This document shows positions 15,720 through 24,623 of a stretch of 64,000 bases of DNA, in pieces (the first letter of the stretch is position 1; the number at the start of each line of letters is the position of its first letter). Origin of the DNA: an uncultured Clostridia bacterium. Lineage in GTDB: Bacteria > Bacillota > Clostridia > Oscillospirales > Ruminococcaceae. Below the pieces are notes generated by a model. It did not search any database. It worked only from the letters and a program-made list of their open reading frames with translations, and had not been told where the DNA came from. The translations under genes and the position numbers were made by a program. The DNA is taken from NCBI GenBank assembly GCA_946567425.1, contig CAMNXF010000006.1, positions 1-64,000 of the forward strand, given 5' to 3'.

Positions 15720-16409
15720 ATGCTCGACTATATCGTCTTTCATTATTTGCCGTTTCTTCACCGATTTCCGTCGGGGGTGGGCGAAATTCTGGTCGGGCTG
15801 CCGATCGTTTTCGCGGTATGCGCGGTTTATTGGTTCGCGCGGCGGGCTTGGCATAAAAAGCGTCTCGGCGCGGATTTTGCCAAAACGCGCCGAAAATGCC
15901 GCCTTAACGAGACAGTGCGGCTGCTGTTTGTCGCGTGGATGACTATGCTGTTCCTGTTGTGCCTTACCACGGATATCGGTTCGCTTATCCGCAATTTTTC
16001 CGACCCGCGTATCCTTATACCGCCTTTTCGGGCTTGGCGCAGCTTCACACGCTTCGATTTCGTGTTCTCGCAGCTTAAAGGCTTTGACCGCTCCGCTATT
16101 CGCGACTTGTTCTTGAACACGGTTTTATTCGTGCCGCTCGGCGCTGCTCTGCCGATAATTTGGAGAAAAGCTAACTTCCGCCGAACGGTGCTTGTCGGCT
16201 TTATGCTCACATACTTTATCGAATTGAGAGCGCAGCCGTTCCTCGACCGCTATTCAAGTATCGACGACATCGTCGCCAACACTACGGGTACGGTCATCGG
16301 ATATCTGCTGTTTTGGCTGCTGAGGAAAATTTTACCGAAATTCATTGAAAGCTGTCAACGAACCGTCAAAACGAAAAAACGGGTACATGAAAAATCGCCC
16401 TCCGCGTAA
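15720..16409 (+). CDS. VanZ-like family membrane protein
   Basis: 229 residues with about five transmembrane helices. The VanZ-type signature is LFLNTVLFVPLGAALPII followed by RYSSIDDIVANTTGTVIGYLLFWLL. VanZ proteins can lower sensitivity to teicoplanin, but most members have no known role. It starts 1 bp after the ricT stop. Its last codons overlap the stem of a terminator used mainly by the opposing gene. Confidence 0.85.
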   Translation: MLDYIVFHYLPFLHRFPSGVGEILVGLPIVFAVCAVYWFARRAWHKKRLGADFAKTRRKCRLNETVRLLFVAWMTMLFLLCLTTDIGSLIRNFSDPRILIPPFRAWRSFTRFDFVFSQLKGFDRSAIRDLFLNTVLFVPLGAALPIIWRKANFRRTVLVGFMLTYFIELRAQPFLDRYSSIDDIVANTTGTVIGYLLFWLLRKILPKFIESCQRTVKTKKRVHEKSPSA

Positions 16410-16421
16410 ACGGAGGGCGAA
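16386..16421 (-). terminator. Terminator between the VanZ-like and TM2 genes
   Basis: CGCCCTCCG and CGGAGGGCG form a 9-bp stem around a 6-base loop. The T run (GCGATTTTT) follows on the minus strand, so it mainly ends the TM2 gene. Confidence 0.8.
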
Positions 16422-16423
16422 AG

Positions 16424-16993
16424 TTATACATAATACGGGTTCGGCTTCGTGAGCAGAATGATAAAGTCAACAAGCCAGCCGATGCCGAAAAGACCGAACG
16501 TAAAGAACCACAGCAGCCCCGTGCCTACCTTGCCCTCATAGAAACGGTGAACGCCGAATTCTCCGAGGAAAAAGCACAGCAGCACCGCCAGCACCTTGTT
16601 CTTTTCTCTGCCGCCGACGATAACGGGCTGAACCGCTTGATTTAAGTTGTTGTTATTGTTGATGACGATAGGCTGCTGCACGGTCTGTGCGGCTTGAAGC
16701 TGCTCGACCTGCCGTCCGCAGTGGGTGCAGACCACCGCCTCCATAAGTATTTTCTGTCCGCAGAATTTGCAGAACTTCATGCCGTCGTTGAGCACCGTCA
16801 CCTGCGGCGCGGACTGAACGGGCGTATCGTTTACGGGAACGGGTATTCCGTCGGGTCGATAAGTGTTTTGTGACATTATCGGCTCGGAAACCTCGCCGGG
16901 TCTGCCGCCGGGGTATATTTCGCCCGTTGCGGGGTCTGTCCACGGCTGAACGTTCTTCTTTTTCAGGCTTACCGAGGGATTTTTATTGTCCAT
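16424..16993 (-). CDS. TM2-domain protein with zinc ribbon
   Basis: 189 residues. A Pro-rich N-terminus (1-70) leads to a zinc ribbon, CKFCGQKILMEAVVCTHCG, near 74-92. A low-complexity linker with five Asn follows, then a TM2 domain of two helices from about 128 with GEFGVHRFYEGKVGTGLLWFF and a short DFIILL end. TM2 proteins are small membrane proteins of unclear role. It is single, with its own promoter and terminator. Confidence 0.85.
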   Translation of the reverse strand: MDNKNPSVSLKKKNVQPWTDPATGEIYPGGRPGEVSEPIMSQNTYRPDGIPVPVNDTPVQSAPQVTVLNDGMKFCKFCGQKILMEAVVCTHCGRQVEQLQAAQTVQQPIVINNNNNLNQAVQPVIVGGREKNKVLAVLLCFFLGEFGVHRFYEGKVGTGLLWFFTFGLFGIGWLVDFIILLTKPNPYYV

Positions 16994-17027
16994 ATTTTTG
17001 CCTCCGTATAACTATGACTACAGGTTA

Positions 17028-17056
17028 ATTATATCACAAATATACTTAAATGTAAA
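17028..17056 (-). promoter_or_regulatory. TM2 gene promoter
   Basis: TTTACA and TATAAT on the minus strand with 17 bp spacing. Confidence 0.8.
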
Positions 17057-17078
17057 GCGGTTCAAACAAAAATTTCAT

Positions 17079-18197
17079 TTAAAAATTTTCCCATTTGCCC
17101 GTCACAAGACAGACGAAGAACCTTGGCACCATTTGCAGCGAAAAAGTGTCCGCCGCGAGCAGTATCATTACGATAACGCTTGCGCGCGAAAGGAATATCC
17201 CCCAGCGCCTGCCTGTCGACATTTCGGTCTGCACCTTGGGAACGCGGTATTTTTTAATCTTAATGAACTTGTAAATTGCCATAATAACGCCGACCGCCAA
17301 CAGGAGCATCACAAGTCCCATCCACACCATATACAGCACGACTGTCGGAGTGACCTCCGTTTCGGCGCCGTTCTGCGCCGCAAGCAGATAATTCCCGACC
17401 GATTCGTCCGCCGCGAGCAGTATTATCATACCCGAAATGCTGTTGAACATCGCGTGCATTATCGTCGTCGTGACAAGGCTTCGAGTGGATACGGCGATGT
17501 AGCCGAGGAAGATGCCGAGCGCTGTCGCGTAGAAGAACTGCGCGAAATTCGCGTGGATAGTGCCGAAAAGCAGCGCCGAAACGAATATCGCGAAGCCGTT
17601 TCCATAGGGGCGCAGGCTCTCCATGATAAGCCCTCTGCACCAAAATTCCTCAAAGATCGGCGCGAGCACGGTAAGCTGAATGAACATCACGACCGCGCTG
17701 CCCATATCGGGAGCGGCGAGCGTGTCCTGCACCACCGTAAACGAATCGCCGACCGCCGTGCCCGCCAGCAGCGAGCCGAGCAGCTGCGTCAGCAGATTAC
17801 AGGTTATAGCCACGCCGTACCCCGCGGGGAACATAGCCAGCGCGCGCCCGAAATACTTTGGCTTTCCGTAAACCGTGCCCATTCGGTCTTTCATCGGTCT
17901 CTTCAGCAGAAAAACCGCCGAAATAATGGGGATAAGATACAAAAACACTACCGACAGCACCGCGTTTATCAGATACGCGATCGTCGGGGTAAGCGGCAGC
18001 GTGCTCAGATATGGCGATACAAGCACCGCCAAAACGTCGACGGCGGATCTTGACGCAAACACTATTATCATCATAATTCCGATACGAGTGCATATACTCT
18101 TGAAGCCCGGCACAAGCGAGGACCTTTCCCCGCCCTCCACGCCGTTTGACATATTTAAATCGCCCGCAGCGTTTATTTCAATCATTTCCTCGGACAT
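17079..18197 (-). CDS. CPBP-family intramembrane protease
   Basis: About 372 residues with eight or so transmembrane helices. The catalytic motifs of the CAAX/bacteriocin-processing family are visible: EEFWCR (EExxxR, near 183-188), GTIHANF with a His near 215, and MHAMFN with a His near 248. These proteases cut membrane substrates and are linked to CAAX-like processing or bacteriocin self-immunity; the substrate here is unknown. I placed the start at MSEEMIE, 8 bases after AAAGGG. No bacteriocin genes are nearby. Confidence 0.88.
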   Translation of the reverse strand: MSEEMIEINAAGDLNMSNGVEGGERSSLVPGFKSICTRIGIMMIIVFASRSAVDVLAVLVSPYLSTLPLTPTIAYLINAVLSVVFLYLIPIISAVFLLKRPMKDRMGTVYGKPKYFGRALAMFPAGYGVAITCNLLTQLLGSLLAGTAVGDSFTVVQDTLAAPDMGSAVVMFIQLTVLAPIFEEFWCRGLIMESLRPYGNGFAIFVSALLFGTIHANFAQFFYATALGIFLGYIAVSTRSLVTTTIMHAMFNSISGMIILLAADESVGNYLLAAQNGAETEVTPTVVLYMVWMGLVMLLLAVGVIMAIYKFIKIKKYRVPKVQTEMSTGRRWGIFLSRASVIVMILLAADTFSLQMVPRFFVCLVTGKWENF

Positions 18198-18250
18198 AAA
18201 TTTCACCCTTTCCCGTTCGACAGTTTATATTGTATATAAACTCTATACAC

Positions 18251-18279
18251 AATATAACATAATTCTGTCTGTTTGTCAA
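18251..18279 (-). promoter_or_regulatory. CPBP gene promoter
   Basis: TTGACA and TATATT on the minus strand with 17 bp spacing. Confidence 0.8.
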
Positions 18280-18296
18280 TAGGATTTTGAAAAAAA

Positions 18297-18806
18297 TTAT
18301 TTCCCCGCAAGCTCGTGACAGCCGCAAATTTCGGCGACCGTATCCTCGGCGGTCTTTCCGTGACAGTCAACGGTTATGTCCGCGTATTCCTCATAAAGCG
18401 TCATACGCCGCGCGAACACGTCCTCGATAGTATCCTCAGGGCGTTTGGCTATTCCGCGCGTTTTTATATTTTTGAGCCGCGCCGTAAGCTCCTCCGTCGG
18501 TATCGACAAATAGTAGACTATGCCGTTCTTTTTAAGGTGCAGCATAGCCTCGCGGCTGTACACGGCGCTGCCACCCGTCGCGATGACCGCGTTTCCCGCA
18601 GCGGAAACTGAACAGATCGCGCGCTCCTCCGCGATACAGAAAGCGTCAAGACCGTTCTTGTCGATTATTTCCTGTAACAGTCTGCCCGTATCCTGTTGGA
18701 TTATCAGATCGGTGTCGATAAACGCGAACCCCAGCGTTTTCGCGAGCAGCACCCCGATAGTTGACTTCCCGACGGCGGGCATTCCGATAAGCACAATATT
18801 CTTCAT
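18297..18806 (-). CDS. Shikimate-kinase-like protein lacking a substrate arginine
   Basis: A 169-residue P-loop kinase of the AroK fold. Walker A is GMPAVGKST (8-16) and DTD is at 31-33. Lid Arg122 and the R-x-x-x-Y pattern RMTLYEEYAD are present. The usual FR motif that binds the shikimate carboxylate reads FC (Phe56-Cys57), and the GGG loop is GGS at 78-80. It may use a different substrate or bind shikimate differently. It overlaps the stop of tsaD by one base and is last in that operon. No other shikimate-pathway gene is in the window. Confidence 0.8.
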   Translation of the reverse strand: MKNIVLIGMPAVGKSTIGVLLAKTLGFAFIDTDLIIQQDTGRLLQEIIDKNGLDAFCIAEERAICSVSAAGNAVIATGGSAVYSREAMLHLKKNGIVYYLSIPTEELTARLKNIKTRGIAKRPEDTIEDVFARRMTLYEEYADITVDCHGKTAEDTVAEICGCHELAGK

Positions 18807-19819
18807 TAAAACGTCACCCTATCCAAGCTCATGGTAGCGACTGCATTCAAATTTTCTCCGCCGATATTCCCCGCGAGGAACTCGTAATACCCTTGACAGC
18901 CTATCATAGCCGCGTTGTCGCCGCACAGCGGGAGCGGAGGAATATACAGCTCCATTTCGTGCTTTCCCGCCGCCGCGGAGAGCGTTTCGCGCAGTCCGCT
19001 GTTTGCGGCAACTCCGCCCGCGAGCGCGATCTTTTTATATCCGTATTCCTCGGCGGCGGCGATGAATTTCTCTGTCAATATTTCGCTCACTGTATTCTGA
19101 AAGCACGCCGCGAGACCATTTACGTCTATTTCCCCACCCTTTTGATTTGCGTTGTGAATAAGATTGATAACAGCGGTTTTCAAGCCCGAAAAGCTGAAAT
19201 CGTAAGGGTTCTGAGTTTTCGGCTTGGGCAGCCGATATTTTGTCGGGTCGCCGAGCTTTGCCGCCTTGTCGATAAACACGCCCCCGGGGTACGGAAATCC
19301 CATAGCGCGCGCCGCCTTGTCAAACGCCTCGCCCGCTGCGTCGTCGACTGTTCTGCCGACCGTCTCAAACTCGGTATAGCTGTTCACGCAGACGATATGC
19401 GAATGTCCGCCGCTTGCCACAAGGCACATATACGGAGGTTCAAGCTCCTTGTGGGCGAGGTAATTCGCCGCAATATGACCGCGTATATGGTGTACGGGAA
19501 CAAGCGGCTTGCCGAGCGAATACGCCAGCCCTTTTGCGAAATTCACGCCCACCAACAGCGCCCCGATAAGTCCCGGCGCGAACGTCACGGCTATCGCGTC
19601 GACGGCCTTTGCCGCCAGACCCGCTTTTTCCAGAGCCTCGTTCACCACGCCGACAATGCTCTCGCAGTGTCGCCGCGAGGCGATCTCAGGAACTACTCCC
19701 CCGTATAATCTGTGCTCCTCTATCTGCGTCGCGACCACGGAGGAAACTATCTCCCGACCGTCGCGGATAACGGCGGCGGCGGTCTCGTCACAGGAGCTTT
19801 CTATTGATAAAATGTTCAT
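18806..19819 (-). CDS. tsaD: tRNA N6-threonylcarbamoyladenosine transferase
   Basis: About 337 residues. TsaD, with TsaB and TsaE, transfers threonylcarbamoyl to A37 of tRNAs that read ANN codons. The metal-binding HxxxH is HIRGH (His111 and His115), and ASGGHSHI and GVAANSGLR are family motifs. I chose MNILSIESSCDET because AAAGGAGAGC precedes it; the longer frame adds eight non-conserved residues. It overlaps the upstream unknown gene and the kinase gene, so the operon is tightly coupled. Confidence 0.96.
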   Translation of the reverse strand: MNILSIESSCDETAAAVIRDGREIVSSVVATQIEEHRLYGGVVPEIASRRHCESIVGVVNEALEKAGLAAKAVDAIAVTFAPGLIGALLVGVNFAKGLAYSLGKPLVPVHHIRGHIAANYLAHKELEPPYMCLVASGGHSHIVCVNSYTEFETVGRTVDDAAGEAFDKAARAMGFPYPGGVFIDKAAKLGDPTKYRLPKPKTQNPYDFSFSGLKTAVINLIHNANQKGGEIDVNGLAACFQNTVSEILTEKFIAAAEEYGYKKIALAGGVAANSGLRETLSAAAGKHEMELYIPPLPLCGDNAAMIGCQGYYEFLAGNIGGENLNAVATMSLDRVTF

Positions 19820-20211
19820 TTGCTCTCCTTTATGTATGCACATAATTCATCGGAAATATAATATTCTCTCTCGTGAGTGACAGACCCGAATATTTCTCTG
19901 TTTTCCCTGTAAAGACATAAATCCCACAGAAATTCGTCATCTCCGAAATCACCGAAATCAAAAACGCTCTTCTTGCTCATCAGCCAATTGTACACGGCAT
20001 AGTCCGTTTTTAGCAGCAGCTCAAGCCCGCCGTATTCGTCATACCCGTGACCGATAACACTTTCTCCAAGCTCGTCCTGCCATTCGGATTCCTTGAAAGC
20101 GGAAAAATCGGAGGTGTAACAAACGCCGACGCTGTCCGCATACCTTAACGCGGCGCGTATAAACCTGCGATAGCCGTCCGTACTTTCAAGATCAGGTATA
20201 TCCGCTGTCAT
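19816..20211 (-). CDS. Hypothetical acidic protein in the tsaD operon
   Basis: 131 residues, soluble, rich in Asp, Glu, Tyr and Trp (for example SVFDFGDFGDDEFLWDL). It overlaps the DUF6062 gene before it in an ATGA arrangement and the tsaD start after it by four bases, so it is clearly a translated member of the operon. I do not recognise the family. It could be an immunity-type or SMI1-like small protein, but no motif proves this. Confidence 0.6.
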   Translation of the reverse strand: MTADIPDLESTDGYRRFIRAALRYADSVGVCYTSDFSAFKESEWQDELGESVIGHGYDEYGGLELLLKTDYAVYNWLMSKKSVFDFGDFGDDEFLWDLCLYRENREIFGSVTHEREYYISDELCAYIKESK

Positions 20212-20912
20212 TTTACATCCGGCTTTCTGGACGTGATGAACTCGATAGCGCGCTCGATAGAGCTGCGGACGTGCTCCATTTCTTCGCTGTGAAGATTTTT
20301 CGCGTTGCGGTAGTCAAAGCTGTCGCAGAACTGCTGAACGTCCGCGTTAAGCGACTTGATGTAATTCTCGAGAAGCGCGTCCGTCGCCTCGATGAAATCC
20401 TTGTGCTCGCTTTTCGGCAGCATTGTCTGGACGTTGGACATCAGCAGATTATAGTGCGGAATGCAGATATACTCCTGCTTGGAATACAGCTTTCTGAAGC
20501 CCTCGTCCTTTTTGAACATCTCGAACACCGTTTCCAGCATATGCTGTACTCCCCAATCGACCTTGCTGCACACGAAACAGGTCTCCTCTATCTCGCTTGC
20601 CTTTTTCGCCTTTGCGCCCTTGGTGAAGAAGATACCCCTGCGCTCGAATATCTCCCCGCGCAGCGTCGCGAGATAGGTATTCAACATAAGCCCGAGCGAC
20701 AGACGGTTGTTCTGCTTTAACAAGCTGTTGAAGTGGTCGTGGCAGAAGCCGAGCTTGTTGGTCTCCTCGCGCACGTCGGGCTCCATCATTGCCGCGCCCA
20801 TAATGTACTCGCAGATGTGCTCCTCGACGGTGTTGCGCATCGCGCAGATAGGGCAGCCGCACCTCGGCTCGAACACCTCGTTTATCGGGATAGTAAGTAT
20901 GCTCTCTCTCAT
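20208..20912 (-). CDS. DUF6062 family protein
   Basis: 234 residues. The N-terminus has CGCPICAMRN near 18-27 and GFCHDHFNSLL near 55, which with later Cys and His (CFVCSK, CIPHYN) suggest metal binding. The stretch MGAAMMEPDVREETNKLGFC is what I associate with DUF6062, a clostridial family without known function. It heads the operon DUF6062, unknown, tsaD, AroK-like. Confidence 0.75.
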   Translation of the reverse strand: MRESILTIPINEVFEPRCGCPICAMRNTVEEHICEYIMGAAMMEPDVREETNKLGFCHDHFNSLLKQNNRLSLGLMLNTYLATLRGEIFERRGIFFTKGAKAKKASEIEETCFVCSKVDWGVQHMLETVFEMFKKDEGFRKLYSKQEYICIPHYNLLMSNVQTMLPKSEHKDFIEATDALLENYIKSLNADVQQFCDSFDYRNAKNLHSEEMEHVRSSIERAIEFITSRKPDVK

Positions 20913-20998
20913 TGGTCTTTATTCCTTTCGGTATTGGTTTCTCCGAGAACGCTCGGTTATGATTTTGTGTTGCTTTGCTGAAAAAATTTTTAAAACAC

Positions 20999-21027
20999 TT
21001 GAAATCTTATTTATATTGTATTATAAT
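20999..21027 (+). promoter_or_regulatory. ogg promoter
   Basis: TTGAAA (20999-21004) and TATAAT (21022-21027) are 17 bp apart. Confidence 0.8.
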
Positions 21028-21059
21028 TAAAGTAAATAATCAAGAGGTTTTTGAAAAAA

Positions 21060-21866
21060 ATGAATATAAAAGTAAATAATTCCAATTTTGATCTGAAACA
21101 GACCTTCCTCTGCGGACAGTGCTTCCGCTGGAAAGAAAACGGCAGCGGCGCGTTTTCGGGGGTCGCCATGGGCAGTAAGCTGACACTTTGGGAGGAGAAC
21201 GGTGAAATTATTATCGAGGGCGTTCAAAAGGAAAATATTCCCAAATGGCGCAGATATTTCGACCTTGACACCGACTACTCCGAATTTATCCGCCGCTTTT
21301 CCGCCGACAAGACGCTGAAAGCCGCGTGCGAAAGCTCGCCGGGGATACGCATACTGCGGCAGGAGCCGTTTGAGACGCTCATCAGCTTCATCATATCGCA
21401 GAACAACAATATCCCCCGAATTTCGGGGATAATCGGCAGACTCTGCGAGAGTTTTGGCGAGAGTATCGGCGGCGGAGATTTTGCGTTTCCGACAGCCGAA
21501 AAGCTGCGCGGCATCGAGCCTGAGGATTTAGCGCCGCTGAGGGCGGGTTTCCGCGCGAAGTACATAGCCGACGCGGTGAACCGCGTAAACTCGGGCGAGA
21601 TAAACTTTGATGAGATTAACGAGCTGCCGTTGGACAGCGCCCGCGAAACGCTCAAGAGGATAGTCGGCGTAGGCGATAAGGTCGCGGACTGTGTTCTGCT
21701 GTTCGCGTTCCATAAGCTTGACGCGTTCCCGAAGGATGTGTGGGTTAAGCGCCTTATGGCGGAATTCTACCCCGACGGATTTCCCGAATGTACAAAGGGC
21801 GCGGAGGGTGTAGCCCAACAATATCTGTTCGACTACGTAAGAAACAACGACGGATTAAAGGTGTAA
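21060..21866 (+). CDS. ogg: 8-oxoguanine DNA glycosylase/AP lyase
   Basis: About 268 residues. The enzyme removes 8-oxoguanine and nicks the strand. The N-terminal OGG domain has FDLKQTFLCGQCFRW. The HhH-GPD core has FISFIISQNNNI-type sequence, then the hairpin KRIVGVGDKVADCVLLF with its catalytic Lys, and the catalytic Asp in FPKDVWVKR. The start could be this ATG or a TTG three codons earlier; AAGAGGT lies upstream. An acetyltransferase gene follows at 10 bp. Confidence 0.9.
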   Translation: MNIKVNNSNFDLKQTFLCGQCFRWKENGSGAFSGVAMGSKLTLWEENGEIIIEGVQKENIPKWRRYFDLDTDYSEFIRRFSADKTLKAACESSPGIRILRQEPFETLISFIISQNNNIPRISGIIGRLCESFGESIGGGDFAFPTAEKLRGIEPEDLAPLRAGFRAKYIADAVNRVNSGEINFDEINELPLDSARETLKRIVGVGDKVADCVLLFAFHKLDAFPKDVWVKRLMAEFYPDGFPECTKGAEGVAQQYLFDYVRNNDGLKV

Positions 21867-21876
21867 GGAGGAGCGG

Positions 21877-22305
21877 ATGAATATCGTATCTATGAATGTT
21901 TCCGATACGCAGGTTTTGGAGCTTTTCTCCGAGCACGACGACTATATGATAAATTTTCTCGGCAATGACAAGGACTGCTATACCCGATACAGCGCCGCCG
22001 AAAATATAGAAAAGGTGTGGGTCGCGTATGAGGAGAATATGCCGATAGGCTGTGTCGCTTACCGTACCAAAACCGACGATACGGGCGAGGTCAAGCGGCT
22101 GTTTATCCGCGGCGGCTACCGCGGAAAGGGAATATCCAAAGCCCTGCTCGCCGTTGTGAAAAGCTACGCTAAAACCAAGGGCTGTACCAAGCTCTTTCTT
22201 GACACACGTATCACTCTCGAGCCCGCCGTTTCACTATATCGGAGCTTCGGATTTGAGATAATCTTTCAACAAGGGCTTTACATACAAATGGAAATGAATA
22301 TATAA
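21877..22305 (+). CDS. GNAT family N-acetyltransferase
   Basis: 142 residues of a single GNAT domain. The acetyl-CoA loop is FIRGGYRGKGISKALL near 70-85, and the C-terminal LDTRITLEPAVSLYRSFGFE is typical. The substrate is not predictable. AAGGAGGAGC lies just before the ATG. It is co-transcribed with ogg. Confidence 0.88.
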   Translation: MNIVSMNVSDTQVLELFSEHDDYMINFLGNDKDCYTRYSAAENIEKVWVAYEENMPIGCVAYRTKTDDTGEVKRLFIRGGYRGKGISKALLAVVKSYAKTKGCTKLFLDTRITLEPAVSLYRSFGFEIIFQQGLYIQMEMNI

Positions 22306-22352
22306 GACGTTTTCGTCTTTTTAGATCAACAGCTATTGAAAGGAAATAAATT

Positions 22353-22865
22353 ATGTTTTGTACTAATTGCGGCAAGGAAATAATTGACACGGCGAAATTC
22401 TGTAACTTCTGTGGAGCGCATATTGCGACAAGCGTTCCCGTGCAGCCCGTCCAAACAGTTCGGCAAGAGCAGCCCGTTTCGCAGACGGTTCAGCCCACTC
22501 CCGAATATGCGGAAATCGAAAGTATTCCCGTGGAGGAAAATATATCCGAAAACATTTCCGACGGAACTTCGGAAAATACCGAAAGCGTTATTGAGACGGC
22601 GGCAGAGGAAAATACGGTTGAAAGCGCGGAAGAAGTAACCTCTGACGTGCCCACTCCAAACGTTATCCCGACATACGGCTCAGGCACGACCGCTTTCTCC
22701 GCGCCGCCCGCAAACGTTATTCCCGTGCAGTCTGCCGAGTTGAATAAGGAAAGCAAGCCCGAACGTCGGTATACTTTGGGACATATTATGATGTGTCTGG
22801 CGGCGGTCGCGATAATGGCAATCGTTGCGGGGGTATTCGCGGGACTGTATTTCTCGGTCGTTTAG
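22353..22865 (+). CDS. Zinc-ribbon membrane protein
   Basis: 170 residues. A zinc ribbon, CTNCGKEIIDTAKFCNFCG, is at 3-21. A long Pro/Glu/Ser-rich linker runs from 25 to 140, and one C-terminal transmembrane helix (about 146-168) ends the protein. The layout matches zinc_ribbon_2 proteins that are common and uncharacterised in Clostridia. The next gene shares the same plan, so they may be paralogues. GAAAGGAAA precedes the ATG. Confidence 0.8.
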   Translation: MFCTNCGKEIIDTAKFCNFCGAHIATSVPVQPVQTVRQEQPVSQTVQPTPEYAEIESIPVEENISENISDGTSENTESVIETAAEENTVESAEEVTSDVPTPNVIPTYGSGTTAFSAPPANVIPVQSAELNKESKPERRYTLGHIMMCLAAVAIMAIVAGVFAGLYFSVV

Positions 22866-22917
22866 CACAAAACAGATGTGCGGCTTTGAGCTATTTATAC
22901 AATTTTAATAAAAAGAA

Positions 22918-22946
22918 TTGACATTTCCCTCATGTTATTGTATAAT
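22918..22946 (+). promoter_or_regulatory. Promoter of the three-ribbon protein gene
   Basis: TTGACA (22918-22923) and TATAAT (22941-22946) are 17 bp apart. Confidence 0.88.
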
Positions 22947-23011
22947 ATAAGAATAGGTGATCGTGTTATTTTCATAATAATACACACAATAATCGGCGAG
23001 AGGGAAATATA

Positions 23012-24619
23012 ATGGTTTGCGTTAATTGCGGAAAAAATCTGATAAGGGGCTATGCGTTTTGCATGGAGTGCGGTTCTCCCGTGCCCCATGAGGTTCTCGA
23101 GGAGGGCGGAATGCCGGGAAGAACGGACGACGAGGGCAGACCCAAGCCCGAAGCGGACAGCGTTCCCGCGTCCGAAAAGAAGGACGGCGGCGAAAAAAAG
23201 GAGAATACCGTTTCGGAGGTGCGGTCGTCGATGCCCGGTATCGAACCGCTCGGCGGCAACGAAAGTTCAGAAACGCTGGTGTTCTGCCCCAACTGCGGAA
23301 TGCATATGCAAAGCGATCCCTACCGCTGTAACAAATGCGGAATGAAGCTTGGCGAAAAGCCGAAAAACGTTCCGATGTCGGCAGGCGGCGTTCCGCTTAT
23401 GAATATCGACCCCATAGGCGGTTCAATCGGTATCGGGGGCGGTCTTGACGGGATCTCCGAAAGCGATATCGAGCAGATAACGGGCTTTATGAGCGGCACG
23501 GGGAATATCCCGATCTTCGCCGTGGAGGATAATTCCACACCCGACCTGTTCGGCAGCGACATTTCCGCAAATGATTTCGCGGCGCTTTCCGAGCAGCTCG
23601 CTAATTTCAGCGCGGCAAACGAAATGCCGGGCATAGAAGCAATCGACGCTCCAAAGCATGAGCCGATAACCGAACTCGAAAAGCGTCCCGTAGAGCGCCG
23701 CGTCGACGATTTCAATATGGGTGGCGACTCCGCTGCCGTTTCCGTATCGGACGACACCGTTCCCGTTATCGGGAATTACTCGATGGACGAAAAGCCAGAT
23801 GAGAACGTTAATCTTGACCCGTACAAGTTCCTCAACGCGTCCATGGAGGACGCTCCCGAACCGCTGTTCTCAAAGCCGCAGACGACCGCTCCCGTCAAAG
23901 AACCCGAGCCCGCGCAGACCGTTCAAGCTGTGCAGCCGCTGACCTTCACGGAGACCGCTCCCGTTATCGAGGAGACAGAGCCCGTAATAGGGGAGTTTGT
24001 TTCCGAACAGCCCGCGGTGCAAGCGCCGACTGCTCCGAAAGCTCCTGAAACGCCCGCTCCTTTCAGCGCGGACGACTTTTTCAGTCAGCCCGTTCCGCCG
24101 CCCATGCCGCGTCAGAACACCGCTCCCGTGCAGAGTGAACCGCCGCGCGGCAACCTTTTCCGTTGCCAATTCTGCGGACAGTCCATGTACGATACGGACA
24201 AGTTCTGCCCAAGCTGCGGAGCGTCCTACAAAAACGGCTCGGCTTCACCGAAAAACAAATCGAAAGCGCCGTTTTTTATTGGACTTGCCGCGGCTGTGAT
24301 AGTTCTCGGAGCGGCGGGGTATTTCGCAATGAATATCCTTAATAACGGCAACGGCGGAGAAAGCGCCCCGCCGACGTCGAGCAGCTCCGTAATCGCGGAT
24401 ACGTCCGAGGTTGAGGAAAGCTCGCAGCCCGATGAAAGCAGCGTTCCTGAAGCGTCGGCCGACGATTCTGCCTCAACGAGTTCGCCGTCTAATTCAATGG
24501 GAACGCCCGGCGGTTCAAGCCGACCATCGTCAACAGGTGGCGCGCCAAGTTCAACAGGAGCATCCAACGGTTCAAGCCGACACTCTTCAACGGGCGGTGC
24601 GCCGAGTTTCTCAAGATAA
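23012..24619 (+). CDS. Large membrane protein with three zinc ribbons and a Ser-rich tail
   Basis: 535 residues. Zinc ribbons lie near residues 3-21 (CVNCGKN ... CMECG), 92-112 (CPNCGMH ... CNKCG) and 386-406 (CQFCGQS ... CPSCG). Between them is acidic, Pro-rich, probably disordered sequence. One transmembrane helix is at about 421-445. The C-terminal 90 residues are Ser/Gly/Thr-rich and contain a repeated GSSR-x-SSTGGAPS unit, probably outside the cell. Its role is unknown; a sensor or scaffold is conceivable. It has its own promoter and a strong terminator. Confidence 0.8.
   Translation: MVCVNCGKNLIRGYAFCMECGSPVPHEVLEEGGMPGRTDDEGRPKPEADSVPASEKKDGGEKKENTVSEVRSSMPGIEPLGGNESSETLVFCPNCGMHMQSDPYRCNKCGMKLGEKPKNVPMSAGGVPLMNIDPIGGSIGIGGGLDGISESDIEQITGFMSGTGNIPIFAVEDNSTPDLFGSDISANDFAALSEQLANFSAANEMPGIEAIDAPKHEPITELEKRPVERRVDDFNMGGDSAAVSVSDDTVPVIGNYSMDEKPDENVNLDPYKFLNASMEDAPEPLFSKPQTTAPVKEPEPAQTVQAVQPLTFTETAPVIEETEPVIGEFVSEQPAVQAPTAPKAPETPAPFSADDFFSQPVPPPMPRQNTAPVQSEPPRGNLFRCQFCGQSMYDTDKFCPSCGASYKNGSASPKNKSKAPFFIGLAAAVIVLGAAGYFAMNILNNGNGGESAPPTSSSSVIADTSEVEESSQPDESSVPEASADDSASTSSPSNSMGTPGGSSRPSSTGGAPSSTGASNGSSRHSSTGGAPSFSR
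24520..24612 (+). repeat. Short tandem repeat in the Ser-rich tail
   Basis: Two copies of a 19-codon unit encode GSSRPSSTGGAPS and GSSRHSSTGGAPS with a short spacer. The DNA of the copies is also similar. Confidence 0.65.
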
Positions 24620-24623
24620 AAAT

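Noticed and set aside
17260-18093. His/Arg-rich open frames overlapping the CPBP gene
   Set aside because: They are out-of-frame readings of the CPBP protease gene, which carries clear catalytic motifs.
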